A DNA stretch of 64,000 nucleotides from Pontibacter akesuensis (GTDB lineage Bacteria > Bacteroidota > Bacteroidia > Cytophagales > Hymenobacteraceae): positions 3,844,001 through 3,908,000 of the forward strand of contig NZ_CP014766.1 of the NCBI RefSeq assembly GCF_001611675.1, read 5' to 3'. A model generated the notes under the pieces. That model was not told where the DNA came from. It worked only from the letters and a program-made list of their open reading frames with translations, and searched no databases. The position numbers and the translations under genes were made by a program. Below, one piece after another: positions 8,965-18,300 of the stretch (the first letter of the stretch is position 1; every line of letters starts with the position of its first letter).

Positions 8965-9839
8965 TGCTTGGTGCCAACGGCCAGCTTGGAACACCTTTGC
9001 TGAAACGCCTGCTGCAGGATTACCCTCAGGCGCAGGTGGTGGGTTGTGTCAGGGAAAGAAGTATGGCTGCTGTTAAAGCAGATGCTGTTATGTCACAGCA
9101 CGTGCTTTCTTTCAACCCTTTCACGGATAACTGGGCAAAGCTGGGTAAGGTGGATGTGCTGGTCAACTGCATCGGCATTATCAGGGAAACTGCTGCGCTT
9201 GACTTTGCCCAGGCTCATGCGGGGCTAACAAGCCTCATGCTCCAGCACCGGAAGCGGCTCGGAAACCCGAGGCTCCTGCAGCTTTCCGCGTTAGGGGCAG
9301 CAGTCCACAGCCCTTCCAGGTTCCTTCGCACCAAGGCAGAGGCGGATGAAGCGCTATTGGCGCACCCGAACGTGGTCGTGGTGCGCCCATCTATTGTCTG
9401 CACCCCAAATACCATGCTGAGCAGGAAGCTGCAGCTGCTGAAAAAACTGTGTCGGCTAACATTTGGAGCACTTCCTTTCCCCGCGCATTTACTACAGACA
9501 AAGCTGCAGCCTGTGCTGGTGGAGGATCTAACCGAGCTCATTTCGCGCCTCTGCCTGCAAAATCCGTATGAAGGAACAGTAGAAGTAGCAGGGAAAGATA
9601 CCTTTTCGTTGCAGCAGCTGTTGGCACTCGTGCCCACCTGTAAGAAAGTTGTTCCCATCCCGAAAGCTTTTTCTGATGCGGCACTGCAGGTAGTTACATG
9701 GCTCTTTCATGCACTGCTGGACAAAGAGCAGCAGGTACTGCTTCAGCAGGACAACATAGCCGGTACCACGGTCTGCGAGAAGCTGCTCGGGCGGGAAATG
9801 GCCGGAACGGTTTTGTTTTGGAAAAGCGAGTTGAAGTAA
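8952..9839 (+). CDS. NAD(P)-binding Rossmann-fold protein, NmrA/extended-SDR type
   Basis: A 295-residue protein whose true start is probably the ATG at 8952 (MRIVVLGANGQLG), because the Rossmann GxxGxxG begins there; a longer frame from 8835 would lie inside DUF2071. VDVLVNCIGII and LLQLSALGA are typical atypical-SDR strands. The C-terminal part resembles NmrA/complex-I-assembly-like proteins, with no clear Tyr-x3-Lys catalytic pair. Third gene of the GbsR-controlled operon. A terminator follows at 9902-9931. Confidence 0.85.
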   Translation: MRIVVLGANGQLGTPLLKRLLQDYPQAQVVGCVRERSMAAVKADAVMSQHVLSFNPFTDNWAKLGKVDVLVNCIGIIRETAALDFAQAHAGLTSLMLQHRKRLGNPRLLQLSALGAAVHSPSRFLRTKAEADEALLAHPNVVVVRPSIVCTPNTMLSRKLQLLKKLCRLTFGALPFPAHLLQTKLQPVLVEDLTELISRLCLQNPYEGTVEVAGKDTFSLQQLLALVPTCKKVVPIPKAFSDAALQVVTWLFHALLDKEQQVLLQQDNIAGTTVCEKLLGREMAGTVLFWKSELK

Positions 9840-9901
9840 AGCGAATTTGTAAGTGCCTTTACAGATACTGCACCCTTATTGCAACTACCACAAGTATAAA
9901 T

Positions 9902-9931
9902 AAAGCCGCTCCTATAGTATGGAGCGGCTTT
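9902..9931. terminator. Rho-independent terminator-like hairpin
   Basis: AAAGCCGCTCC and GGAGCGGCTTT form an 11-bp perfect stem around an 8-base loop. It lies between the convergent NmrA-like (plus) and qorB (minus) genes and can act in both directions. Similar AGCCGCTCC stems recur at 21257, 50946 and 60861. Confidence 0.8.
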
Positions 9932-9978
9932 GTTATTTGGTAGGAGAAGTGCTGGCTTGCATACCAGCATTTCTGCTG

Positions 9979-10842
9979 CTAACCTTCTTTAGAATTTGAA
10001 TTCAGTGCCTCAGCCACGGTATCAGCCATCGGCGTAGTAGGATGGCCGATCAGCTCTGAAAGTTGGTGCTTATCATCAAATAAATCACCCTGCGATGCTG
10101 CTACGTCCCACCCTGAGATTGCCTGTGCAAGTCCTTCAGGCAGGCCAAAGCTTTGAAGTGCGGCGGCATAATCAGCCTGCGACAAGTTTTTGTAAGGAAT
10201 GTCTTTCCCTGTCTGTCTGGAGATTTCCGCCGCAAGATCGCTGAGCGTGTATGCGTCGTCCCCGGCAAGCTCATAGGTTTTCCCCTCGTGCCCCTCTTCT
10301 GTTAAAACTACAACTGCCGCGTCGGCATAGTCAGCGCGTGCAGCGGAGGAAATCCTGCCCTCGCCCGCGCTGCCGATAAATGCGCCTCCGGCAAGTGCGC
10401 CCGGGATGGAACCGGTATAGTTTTCGGTGTACCACCCGTTACGCAGGAGCGTGTACGGAATGCCCGTGTCCTTCAGGGCAGCTTCGGTTGCCAAGTGCTC
10501 ATCTGCCAGGCTTAGCGTTGAGGTGTCCGCATGAAGCAGGCTGGTATACACAATGCGTTTTACTCCCGCTTTTTTTGCCGCCTCTAATACGTTTTGGTGC
10601 TGCCTGGCACGCTGCCCTACCTCACTTCCGGAAATCAGCAGCAAGGTGTCTATTCCTGCCAACGCACGGTTGAGTGTTTCGGGCTTGTCATAGTCCGCCT
10701 CTCTGGCCTCCACACCAAGGTCTGCCGCCTTCTCCGGCGAACGCACAAGGGCAATAAGGTTGTCGGTGGATACTTTTTGTTTGGACTTGTTTACTACCAG
10801 GCGCCCGAGGTGGCCTGTAGCTCCTGTTATTCCTATTTTCAT
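9979..10842 (-). CDS. qorB: NAD(P)H:quinone oxidoreductase 2 (QorB-like)
   Basis: The 287-residue protein closely follows E. coli QorB (YtfG) as I know it: GITGATGHLG at the start, TLLLISGSEVGQRARQH, YTSLLHADTSTLSLADEH, YTLLRNGWYTENY and LFDDKHQLSELIGHPTTP. QorB reduces quinones with NADPH as a single-copy NmrA-like SDR. It is monocistronic here. A TGTACGTACA palindrome lies 28 bases upstream and could be an HxlR-type operator. Confidence 0.93.
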   Translation of the reverse strand: MKIGITGATGHLGRLVVNKSKQKVSTDNLIALVRSPEKAADLGVEAREADYDKPETLNRALAGIDTLLLISGSEVGQRARQHQNVLEAAKKAGVKRIVYTSLLHADTSTLSLADEHLATEAALKDTGIPYTLLRNGWYTENYTGSIPGALAGGAFIGSAGEGRISSAARADYADAAVVVLTEEGHEGKTYELAGDDAYTLSDLAAEISRQTGKDIPYKNLSQADYAAALQSFGLPEGLAQAISGWDVAASQGDLFDDKHQLSELIGHPTTPMADTVAEALNSNSKEG

Positions 10843-10869
10843 TTTTATGGATTTTTTAGTTTATTTTAC

Positions 10870-10879
10870 TGTACGTACA
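10870..10879. promoter_or_regulatory. Possible operator upstream of qorB
   Basis: TGTACGTACA is a perfect 10-base palindrome 28 bases before the qorB start. In other bacteria qorB-like genes are paired with HxlR regulators; none is adjacent here. Short palindromes arise by chance, so this is tentative. Confidence 0.35.
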
Positions 10880-11185
10880 TTTTTAGCAAGCAGAAAGTCC
10901 AGAACTGAAAATCGCTGCACAAGGCAAGGTGTGGATGGTATACAACCGCTACAGAAGACTTATGTCATCTTGCCAGTCGCGTACTGTCTTATTTAATGCA
11001 GATTTCAAAGTATAATGACAGGCTACAAAGTATAATACATCACCCTGATGGCTTTTATAACACCTTCTCCTATGTTCCTGGCTGGTATAGGGCGCAAGTA
11101 TGGGGAAGGCCTGACAAACATAAAACCGCTGCAAATCCGTATGCTAATCCATAATTCTGTTTCTTCACCTTCAATACATTTTCGA
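10880..11185 (+). other. Intergenic region between qorB and the SASA esterase
   Basis: About 300 bases between divergent genes. A reading frame open from 11048 continues into the esterase but lacks any family match before residue 47, so I treat it as leader. I see no terminator or RNA gene. Confidence 0.4.
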
Positions 11186-13144
11186 ATGCCTACGCTACGA
11201 AACGCTTACTTACCCTTACTACTTTTCTTCTTCCTTTTCGCTTACAAAGCCACCTCTCAGGTAAAGCTGCCGCAGTTGGTAAGCGATGGCATGGTGCTGC
11301 AGCGGGATGCTAAAACCAAGATTTGGGGTTGGGCGTCTCCCAGCGAAAAAGTTACCGTAAAGTTCAAGGGCAAATCCTATAAAGCCACAACAGGCAAAAA
11401 TGGAGAATGGGAAATAACGCTTGCGCCTATGAAGGCCGGTGGCCCTTATACCATGGACATCAAAGCCAGCAACCAGATCACGGTTAAAGATATTCTGCTA
11501 GGGGATGTATACTTAGTTTCAGGGCAGTCGAACATGGTGCACCAGATGTCGCTGCATAATATTACGTACGCCGGGGATATCGCTACTGCCAACTACCCGC
11601 ATATCCGCCATTTCTGGATTCCGACCGCTACCAATTTGCAGGGGCCGGCAGAAAAGCTGCCCGAAAGCTCCTGGAAGTCAGCCAACCCACAAGACGTGGC
11701 AAACTTTTCGGCCGTTGCTTATTTCTTTGCCCGGAAACTGCACACCAAGTATAAAATTCCGATCGGCTTGATCAATGCCAGTGTAGGCGGCACACCCATT
11801 GAGGCCTGGATGAGCGAAGAGGGACTTCAGGATTTTCCAGCCGCTGTTGCCACTATCAACAAAAACAGCGATACCAGCTACGTGAACAGCTTGAATCGCC
11901 GCGCGTTGGCAGCTGCCCAGGCCAACAAGCAAAAAACAGAGCAGGACAAAGGACTAACGGGGGAAGTAAAATGGTACGAAACCACTTACAAGCCGAAAGG
12001 CTGGCGCACCATCAATATTCCCGGCTACTGGGAGGACCAGGGAATTAAAGACCTGAACGGTGTAGTATGGTACCGCCGCGAGATAGACGTGCCGGTTTCG
12101 ATGACGGGCGTGCCGGCAAAGGTGCACCTGGGTCGGATTGTTGATGCGGATGTGCTGTACATCAACGGGCAGCAGGTCGGCAACACCACTTACCAGTACC
12201 CACAGCGCAGGTACAGCCTGCCTGCAGGCGTGCTGAAACCTGGTAAAAATGTGTTTGTGATCCGGGTGACAAATCAGGGAGGCAAAGGCGGCTTTGTGCC
12301 GGACAAGCCATACTTCATAGAGGCAAACGAACAAACGCTGGATCTAAAGGGCTACTGGGATTACAAGGTAGGCGACGTTTTTCGTCCTGCTAGCGGCAGC
12401 GGATACGGTGGCGGCTTGAATGCGCAAAACCAACCGGCAGCTCTATACAATGCCATGGTGGCACCGGTAACGGACTACACCCTGAAAGGCATACTCTGGT
12501 ACCAGGGCGAAAGCAACGCGGGAAATCCTTCGGAGTATAAAAAACTGCTGCCCGCCTTAATCAGCGACTGGCGTAGCAAATGGCAACAGGAGAAGCTGCC
12601 GTTCCTGTATGTGCAGCTCCCCAATTTTATGGACGTGAACTACCTGCCTTCCGAAAGCAATTGGGCACTGATGCGGGAAGCAGCCCTGCAGACCTTAGCT
12701 GTGCCGAATACCGCCATGGCCGTCACCATTGAACTGGGGGAGTGGAACGACATTCATCCGGATAACAAAAAGGATGTGGGGGAGCGGCTGGCCCTGGCTG
12801 CCCAAAGGCTTATTTACGGTGAGAAAGACGTTGTTTCGTCTGGCCCGCTCTTTCAATCAGCTAAAATTGAAGGGGAAAAGATCATACTTAGCTTTACGAA
12901 TACCGGCAGTGGCCTGACCTCCATCGACGGGGAGGAACTAAGCTGGTTTGCCATTGCCGGAGCCGATAAAAAGTTTGTGTGGGCGAAGGCCAAAATTGAG
13001 GGAGACAAAGTAGTGGTGTGGAGCGAGGAGGTGCCGGAGCCCAGGTATGTTCGCTACGCCTGGGCCGACAATCCGGCTGGCGCTAACTTATACAACAAAG
13101 AAGGTTTGCCGGCATCTCCTTTCCGCACTGATCAATCAGAATAG
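11186..13144 (+). CDS. Secreted sialate O-acetylesterase / SASA-family carbohydrate esterase
   Basis: A 652-residue SGNH-like esterase. The start at 11186 gives a clean signal peptide (MPTLRNAYLP...KATSQ). DVYLVSGQSNM places the catalytic serine at residue 115, and GILWYQGESNAGNP is the second SASA block. An inserted galactose-binding-like beta domain (about residues 270-370, WYRREIDVP and VHLGRIVDADVLYING) is usual for this family. Near the C-terminus, NDIHPDNKKDVGERL supplies the DxxH motif. It removes acetyl groups from sugars, in sialic acid or xylan. It is 18 bases before a CE15 gene, which favours xylan. Confidence 0.9.
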   Translation: MPTLRNAYLPLLLFFFLFAYKATSQVKLPQLVSDGMVLQRDAKTKIWGWASPSEKVTVKFKGKSYKATTGKNGEWEITLAPMKAGGPYTMDIKASNQITVKDILLGDVYLVSGQSNMVHQMSLHNITYAGDIATANYPHIRHFWIPTATNLQGPAEKLPESSWKSANPQDVANFSAVAYFFARKLHTKYKIPIGLINASVGGTPIEAWMSEEGLQDFPAAVATINKNSDTSYVNSLNRRALAAAQANKQKTEQDKGLTGEVKWYETTYKPKGWRTINIPGYWEDQGIKDLNGVVWYRREIDVPVSMTGVPAKVHLGRIVDADVLYINGQQVGNTTYQYPQRRYSLPAGVLKPGKNVFVIRVTNQGGKGGFVPDKPYFIEANEQTLDLKGYWDYKVGDVFRPASGSGYGGGLNAQNQPAALYNAMVAPVTDYTLKGILWYQGESNAGNPSEYKKLLPALISDWRSKWQQEKLPFLYVQLPNFMDVNYLPSESNWALMREAALQTLAVPNTAMAVTIELGEWNDIHPDNKKDVGERLALAAQRLIYGEKDVVSSGPLFQSAKIEGEKIILSFTNTGSGLTSIDGEELSWFAIAGADKKFVWAKAKIEGDKVVVWSEEVPEPRYVRYAWADNPAGANLYNKEGLPASPFRTDQSE

Positions 13145-13162
13145 AAATAACTAAACCTGCTC

Positions 13163-14710
13163 ATGAAAAAGGCATTTTATCTTTTGTTTGCGCTTGCTGT
13201 TTCGTCTGCTTCGGCACAACAGCCTACCAACAGTACAACAAAACAGCTTCCGCAGGTGGTTAATTTTACCGCTCAGCAGGATCATCAGCATATGATGCAG
13301 CAACTTGGCATCAAAGCCTTACGGCCCGGACCCAGTGGCGACGAGTCGGCCCCAAACGCTGCGAACTACGACGAGGCACTTGCGAATCCTTACCCGAACC
13401 TGCCTGAGGTGCTGACCCTCAGCAACGGGAAAAAGGTAAAGACGCCAGCCGTGTGGTGGAACAAGCGGCGGCCGGAGTTAGTGGAGGCTTTTGAGCGGGA
13501 AATCTATGGCCGGGTACCAAAAAATGCTCCTAAAGTTACCTGGAAGACAGTGATAGCAGAAAAAGAGTATGTCGGATGGGTTCCTGTAAACGCCAAGCAA
13601 CTGGTAGGGCACGTGGACAATTCCGCCTATCCGTTGCTGGATGTGAAAATAGCCATGACGGTGGTGACGCCTGCCAATGCCAAAGGACCAGTGCCGGTGC
13701 TGATGATGTTTGGCCCCAGCGCCTTGCCCGCTCCGGCACAGCCCCCGAAAGAGAGCCTGGAACAGATAAACGCCGCGCTAAAGAAGTTGCTGATTCTGCA
13801 GGACCCTTCGCTTAAGGAGGTGTTTGAGCAGTATCCGGCCTACAATCCCATAGCCTCACAGGTGCCGGCTTTTGGTCCGCCACCCGCAGGAGATCCGCCT
13901 ACCACCCACCAGCTGCTTCGGGCAGGCTGGGGCTATGCCCTGATCGAGCCAGGAAGTATACAGGCTGACAATGGGGCTGGCCTGACGAAGGGAATCATTG
14001 GGCTGGTAAACAAAGGGCAGCCGCGTAGTCCGGAAGATTGGGGTGCTTTACGCGCATGGGCCTGGGGTGCCTCCCGCGGGCTGGACTACCTGGAAACCGA
14101 TCCGGCCGTAGATGCCTCGCGTGTGGGCATAGAAGGTGTTTCCCGTTTTGGAAAAGCGGCCCTGGTTGCCATGGCCTTTGACCAGCGCTTTTACATGGCG
14201 CTGATTGGTTCTTCGGGAGAGGGTGGCGCAAAACTGCACCGGCGCAATTTCGGGGAAGCTGTGGAAAGCCTGACCAGCAGCGCCGAATACCATTGGATGG
14301 CGGGTAACTTTCTGAAGTATGGAGCCTCAGACGCTACTTTTGGAAGTAAAAACGCAGGCGACCTGCCGGTTGACGCGCACCAGTTAATCGCCTTATGCGC
14401 TCCCCGTTTAACATTTATAAGCTATGGGATTCCTGAAAAAGGAGACGCCAAATGGCTTGACCAGCAGGGGAGCTACATGGCCACCGTCGCGGCCGGACCA
14501 GTTTTTAACCTATTAGGAGCGAAAGACCTGGGGGTGGGGCATGATTACAAAACAGCTAAAATGCCTGGTGTGAACGTGAGTTTGCTGGATGGCGCCCTTG
14601 CCTGGCGACAGCATGACGGAGGCCACACCGATGCACCTAACATAAAGTACTTTATTCAGTGGGCAGATAGCTGGATGAAGCAAAGCAGAACTTCCGGTTC
14701 AAAGCGCTAA
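13163..14710 (+). CDS. Secreted CE15-like glucuronoyl methylesterase
   Basis: The 515-residue protein has a signal peptide (residues 1-19) and the CE15 pattern: AVWWNKRRPELVEAFEREIYGRVP, then EGVSRFGK with the nucleophile serine at 327, and HDGGHTDAP with the likely catalytic histidine at 488. CE15 enzymes split the ester between lignin and 4-O-methyl-glucuronic acid of xylan. The usual GCSR is GVSR here, and there is a long linker around residues 185-245. It follows the acetylesterase by 18 bases, so the two probably act together on plant xylan. Confidence 0.88.
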   Translation: MKKAFYLLFALAVSSASAQQPTNSTTKQLPQVVNFTAQQDHQHMMQQLGIKALRPGPSGDESAPNAANYDEALANPYPNLPEVLTLSNGKKVKTPAVWWNKRRPELVEAFEREIYGRVPKNAPKVTWKTVIAEKEYVGWVPVNAKQLVGHVDNSAYPLLDVKIAMTVVTPANAKGPVPVLMMFGPSALPAPAQPPKESLEQINAALKKLLILQDPSLKEVFEQYPAYNPIASQVPAFGPPPAGDPPTTHQLLRAGWGYALIEPGSIQADNGAGLTKGIIGLVNKGQPRSPEDWGALRAWAWGASRGLDYLETDPAVDASRVGIEGVSRFGKAALVAMAFDQRFYMALIGSSGEGGAKLHRRNFGEAVESLTSSAEYHWMAGNFLKYGASDATFGSKNAGDLPVDAHQLIALCAPRLTFISYGIPEKGDAKWLDQQGSYMATVAAGPVFNLLGAKDLGVGHDYKTAKMPGVNVSLLDGALAWRQHDGGHTDAPNIKYFIQWADSWMKQSRTSGSKR

Positions 14711-14781
14711 TTGCCCTTCAGGCGTTCACTAAAGTTGAGAAGCACAGCCATCAGTATGGGGAATCATTTTTAGCATAAAAA

Positions 14782-14806
14782 AACCGCCCCACAAGAGGGA
14801 GCGGTT
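14782..14806 (-). terminator. Terminator hairpin for the minus-strand DUF1989 gene
   Basis: AACCGCCCC pairs with GGGAGCGGTT with one bulged base. Read on the minus strand, the stem is followed by seven T residues, so it best terminates the DUF1989 transcript. On the plus strand it lacks a T run but could still slow the CE15 transcript. Confidence 0.7.
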
Positions 14807-14930
14807 CTGGCTTTATAAGGATGAGTTAATTTTAAGAGACAGGGCAGTCCGTCTGTTCTGCCGCAAGTTTTCCAGTATCGGGGTGGTATTTTGATTTAGT
14901 TGTACTAACCAGGTATAAGCGCTGCTTTCA

Positions 14931-15518
14931 CTACTGCGCTGGTATCACCTCATATTGTATCGGTTTAAAGCTGTAGTTGTTCGATTGCTCAGCTGAGCAG
15001 GCCGTGAGGGCCACGATTAAATCTATTTTAGCTTCGAATAGCACATAATCACCGGCCTTGCTGGAAGGCGGGTCAACGGAGAGTTTGCCATCCGGGGCGA
15101 ACTGCACGTTCATAAAAATGTTGAAAGCAGTCGGAACATCATCGGGTTCAATGCCATACTTGGCCAGGTTCGTGTAGAGGTTCTCGAAACAGCTGGGGTG
15201 GTACTCCGGGTTCTGGTACATGATCTGAAACGTCTCGGGACTGCAGGGAGCCAGCAGGAAATCGTTGCGCCCGTTTGTGTCCTCCAGAATCTCCATCATT
15301 TTATGGCTGCGGTTGCTCCACAGGTGGTGCCCTTTGGTAATCAGAATTGTCTCCTCAAAGTCCAGCGTTTTACCGGATGAAAGCTTCTCGCGCTTATCCC
15401 CGGCGTTGAAGAGCACCATGTCACTCACCTGCTCGCCCTGCGGGTCAATCACTTTAAGTCTGTCTCCTTTTTTCAGTTCAAACGCGGCGCCGGTTTGCTT
15501 GGCTATCGTTTCTATCAT
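14931..15518 (-). CDS. DUF1989 / urea carboxylase-associated family protein
   Basis: The 195-residue protein starts at the ATG at 15518 (MIETIAKQTGAAFELKKGD). The pattern DGKLSVDPPSSKAGDYVLFEAKIDLIVALTACS and NIFMNVQF is the DUF1989 family, found next to urea carboxylase genes and in guanidine metabolism. Its DxxD-type acids and histidines suggest a metal-bound cupin-like fold. It lies 20 bases after the GntA-like gene on the same strand, forming a two-gene unit. Confidence 0.85.
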   Translation of the reverse strand: MIETIAKQTGAAFELKKGDRLKVIDPQGEQVSDMVLFNAGDKREKLSSGKTLDFEETILITKGHHLWSNRSHKMMEILEDTNGRNDFLLAPCSPETFQIMYQNPEYHPSCFENLYTNLAKYGIEPDDVPTAFNIFMNVQFAPDGKLSVDPPSSKAGDYVLFEAKIDLIVALTACSAEQSNNYSFKPIQYEVIPAQ

Positions 15519-15538
15519 ATTTATACTTGCGTAGCTTC

Positions 15539-16267
15539 TTAATGTGATTTGAGGTTGCCTGCCAGGAAAGGGCATTTCCAGCTTTCGTCTACCTTGCGGC
15601 CACTGTACTGCGGCGCTTCCAGCCCCTCGTCAAAATCCTGCAGCATCGGGTTTATACTTCCATCATAGGCCTCATCCCGCTCGCGGATAACCTTCTTCAT
15701 GTTTTCATAAACCCCTTTCTCACGCAACTGCTCAAATTGCCGGTGCAGGTTAAAGGCCATGGCAGTATAACCCGTTTGCCTGGCTTTTCTGCTGGCGTTA
15801 GGGTGCAGGCCCACTACAAAAAAGGCCGTGCCGTTGTAACTGAAGCTGAAGTTGGTGTCTTCCGGGTTGCTGCTCACTTCAGGGTCCCAGGGGTTGGCAC
15901 TGCTATCACTGTCGTGGAGCCGCTGTAGCTGTGCCCACAGTTTCTTCTCAAAGTCGTCTTCTGATGTTGGCGCCTCCTCCGTGAAGCAGGCAACCATTGT
16001 CATGTACTCACTGTCGGCTGCCAGCGTTTCGGCAATGTATTGCTTCAGGTCATAGCCCAGTTTACTTGTCGTTTCGTCTGTTGCCATGCCCTTGTACACG
16101 CCTATGCGAATTTGCTTTGAGTTAAGAGCAGCTTTGGCTCCTACACAGGGATACTCGGTATCGCTTATTTTTTCGGAAATACTGTTGAAGAGGTCTTGTA
16201 ATCGTTCGTCGTCAATCGTCTCCAACTCTTCAGTGGTGAAGTATGTTTTTTGTTTTTGGGTGCTCAT
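15539..16267 (-). CDS. YqcI/YcgG family protein (GntA-like heme N-hydroxylase family)
   Basis: A 242-residue protein with the YqcI/YcgG marks: DTEYPCVGAKAAL near residue 40, a central FFVVGLHPNASRKARQT, FNLHRQFEQLR and a C-terminal WKCPFLAG. The family includes GntA, a heme-dependent enzyme that N-hydroxylates the guanidine intermediate of guanitoxin. Substrate here is unknown; the neighbour DUF1989 is also guanidine/urea-linked, which makes a guanidine-type substrate plausible. No signal peptide; cytoplasmic. Confidence 0.83.
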   Translation of the reverse strand: MSTQKQKTYFTTEELETIDDERLQDLFNSISEKISDTEYPCVGAKAALNSKQIRIGVYKGMATDETTSKLGYDLKQYIAETLAADSEYMTMVACFTEEAPTSEDDFEKKLWAQLQRLHDSDSSANPWDPEVSSNPEDTNFSFSYNGTAFFVVGLHPNASRKARQTGYTAMAFNLHRQFEQLREKGVYENMKKVIRERDEAYDGSINPMLQDFDEGLEAPQYSGRKVDESWKCPFLAGNLKSH

Positions 16268-17052
16268 AATGCGTTAAAAGTAAATCCGGATGGACCGCTG
16301 AATTACCAGAGATGGTACCATTTAGCAAGCCAGTAGTAGCGGCGAAAAGGGCAGGGGCAGGCAAAAAGTAGCTAAAGAAAAAGCTTTTCTCTATTGAGCA
16401 TAGCCTATCTCGCTGATTTCTGGTGTTGCCTTTTCGGTCAGCTTCTTCTTCCAGTTGTGATTGATTATACTCTAATCAACCTGAAAGGGTGCAATCTTGT
16501 TTATAACTGAAGTGAGCTATTCGTATACTGATGGTGCTCCCAACCAGCGCCAAGCTTTTTACCCTACTTCCTACTGCTGCTTTTAAAACAATAGAGCAGG
16601 TAACGCCAATGGCAAACTGATTGGGCGTATACTATTTGACTTACTTCTTTCTGCTTTGCAGCGCAACAGGCATTGTTTGGGATGCTGCCCTTTATGATGC
16701 CGCAGGGCTGCTGGCGCGGGTGTTTTGCCAGCTGACCCTATGAGCGCTACGCATGTAGTAATTGCCCGTTTTATGACATTAACAGGAGGGGAACAGCGGG
16801 AGAAAGAGCAGGAGAGCAAAATGCGAGGAGAGGACAAATATAGCTGAAACAGTGGATAAGATAAGCAAGACTGAAAAGTGGGCGGAGAAGGCTGAAGCTA
16901 TACTTCTACTAATCTATACATGTGTAAGTATAAACAAGGGAGTAGCCTGCTATGGTTTTTGAGCAATTTGCTTTAGGATTAGGCTTTAGCTCCCTTGTAG
17001 CAACGTTTGTTTGACAAGTATAAGCAGAACAACATGAGTGTGTTGCTGGCAC
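16268..17052 (+). other. 785-base stretch without a supported gene
   Basis: No frame here gives a recognisable protein. A minus frame at 16583-16837 (84 codons) is rich in Ser, Cys and Arg and has no family features. The tract may contain decayed sequence or an RNA; I see no hairpin with a T run. Confidence 0.4.
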
Positions 17053-17307
17053 TCAGTTAATTAGGCTAACCTTTACTAAGGCGATAACAGCCACTAGCAG
17101 GAAGATGGCGTTCAGCACCCAGCTGGCGTAAGCCTTTTTCGATACAGCGTACAGAATCATAAAAAAACAACCAATGATGTTGCCTCCCAGGTACTCTACT
17201 GATTGGCTGCTGATAACTCCCAGGCTGTTCATGCTGAAGGCCATGAGGGAGAAGAAGGCACCCACCCATCCAATTCCTTCCCATGCATACTTGCGTAGTA
17301 ATACCAT
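17053..17307 (-). CDS. Small CBU_0592-like membrane protein
   Basis: The 84-residue protein (start MVLLRKYAWEGIGWVGAFF) has three hydrophobic helices: a first WVGAFFSLMAFSMNSLG, a second LGGNIIGCFFMILYAVS, and a third WVLNAIFLLVAVIALVK. Order and length fit the CBU_0592 family of unknown function. I choose the inner ATG since the preceding 13 residues are basic and do not fit. It is divergent from a LysR regulator, 99 bases apart, so that regulator may control it. Confidence 0.7.
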   Translation of the reverse strand: MVLLRKYAWEGIGWVGAFFSLMAFSMNSLGVISSQSVEYLGGNIIGCFFMILYAVSKKAYASWVLNAIFLLVAVIALVKVSLIN

Positions 17308-17406
17308 TGCTTTGCTCTTTTTAGTGTTCAGGCAAAGTAAGTACATGCCAATGCGCCTAAAAATGCTAATATTGGCTTGACTAATGCGAAAACTGAATCA
17401 GTATAT

Positions 17407-18300
17407 ATGGAGCTACAGCAGATAAGGTACTTTCTGGCGCTGGCAGAGGAGCTGCACTTTTGGAATACGGCTGAGCGCATGTACATTACGCAGTCGGCGC
17501 TCAGCAGGCAGATTAAGGCGCTGGAGGACGAGCTTGGCATCCAGTTGTTCGAGCGAAGCAAGCGGAGCGTGAAGTTGACAGAGGCTGGCGTATTTCTGAG
17601 AGGCCAGTGGCTGCCCCTGCTCGATGAGATAAACCGCATCCACCTGCAGGCAAAGAAGATCCACGATGGCGCCTTTGGCTCAATCAGAATAGGCTACCCA
17701 GGCTCCATTGCCTACAGCTTTATGCCCGAACTTATTACAGGCATTGCCCGCACGCTGCCAGAACTAAAGGTAGAGTTGGTGGAGCCAACCGATATCAGCT
17801 TTGAGCAGCTGTTACTCAACTACCAGATGGACCTTGCCTTCCGGCGCGATCCGGCTGTAAATCCTTCGCTGCAGTCAACGTGTCTGTATTCTGAGCCTTT
17901 TGCACTTGCCGTACCTTCAAACCACTACTTAAACGAGCAGAATTTCACAGGAATGCAGGATCTGAAGGATGAAAAATTTATTTTATCGAACCTGGCACAA
18001 ACTACCTTTTATACGGCAAGCCTTCGGCAGATTTTCGAGGACCACAACTTTACACCCAACGTCCATATCGAAACTGACTTTGGTGGCATGGTGCTGGGCC
18101 TGGTTTCGAAAGGACTTGGTATTTCTATACTTCCGTTTTCCTACTCATTCAGCGCGCTGCCAAATGTGCGTTTTATTACGCTGCCTTACAACGTGAACCT
18201 TTACGTAACCTGGCGCAGGGACGATAAAAGCCCTGTTCTTAGGAATGTGCTTCAACAGGTGCAGGATACGGCGGTGAGGTACACCCAACACAGCATCTGA
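17407..18300 (+). CDS. LysR-family transcriptional regulator
   Basis: A 297-residue LysR regulator. The first 60 residues form the winged HTH (MELQQIRYFLALAEELHFWNTAERMYITQSALSRQIKALEDELG in outline, then LFERSKRSVKLTEAG), followed by a type 2 periplasmic-binding-protein effector domain. The start at 17407 matches the family N-terminus exactly. It is divergent from the CBU_0592-like gene, the usual arrangement for a LysR target; the inducer cannot be inferred. Confidence 0.92.
   Translation: MELQQIRYFLALAEELHFWNTAERMYITQSALSRQIKALEDELGIQLFERSKRSVKLTEAGVFLRGQWLPLLDEINRIHLQAKKIHDGAFGSIRIGYPGSIAYSFMPELITGIARTLPELKVELVEPTDISFEQLLLNYQMDLAFRRDPAVNPSLQSTCLYSEPFALAVPSNHYLNEQNFTGMQDLKDEKFILSNLAQTTFYTASLRQIFEDHNFTPNVHIETDFGGMVLGLVSKGLGISILPFSYSFSALPNVRFITLPYNVNLYVTWRRDDKSPVLRNVLQQVQDTAVRYTQHSI

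Noticed and set aside
11048-11185. Longer start for the SASA esterase
   Set aside because: The first 46 codons have no family match and would bury the signal peptide.
16583-16837. 84-codon minus frame in the 16-kb gap
   Set aside because: Rich in Ser, Cys and Arg without domain features or a plausible start context.
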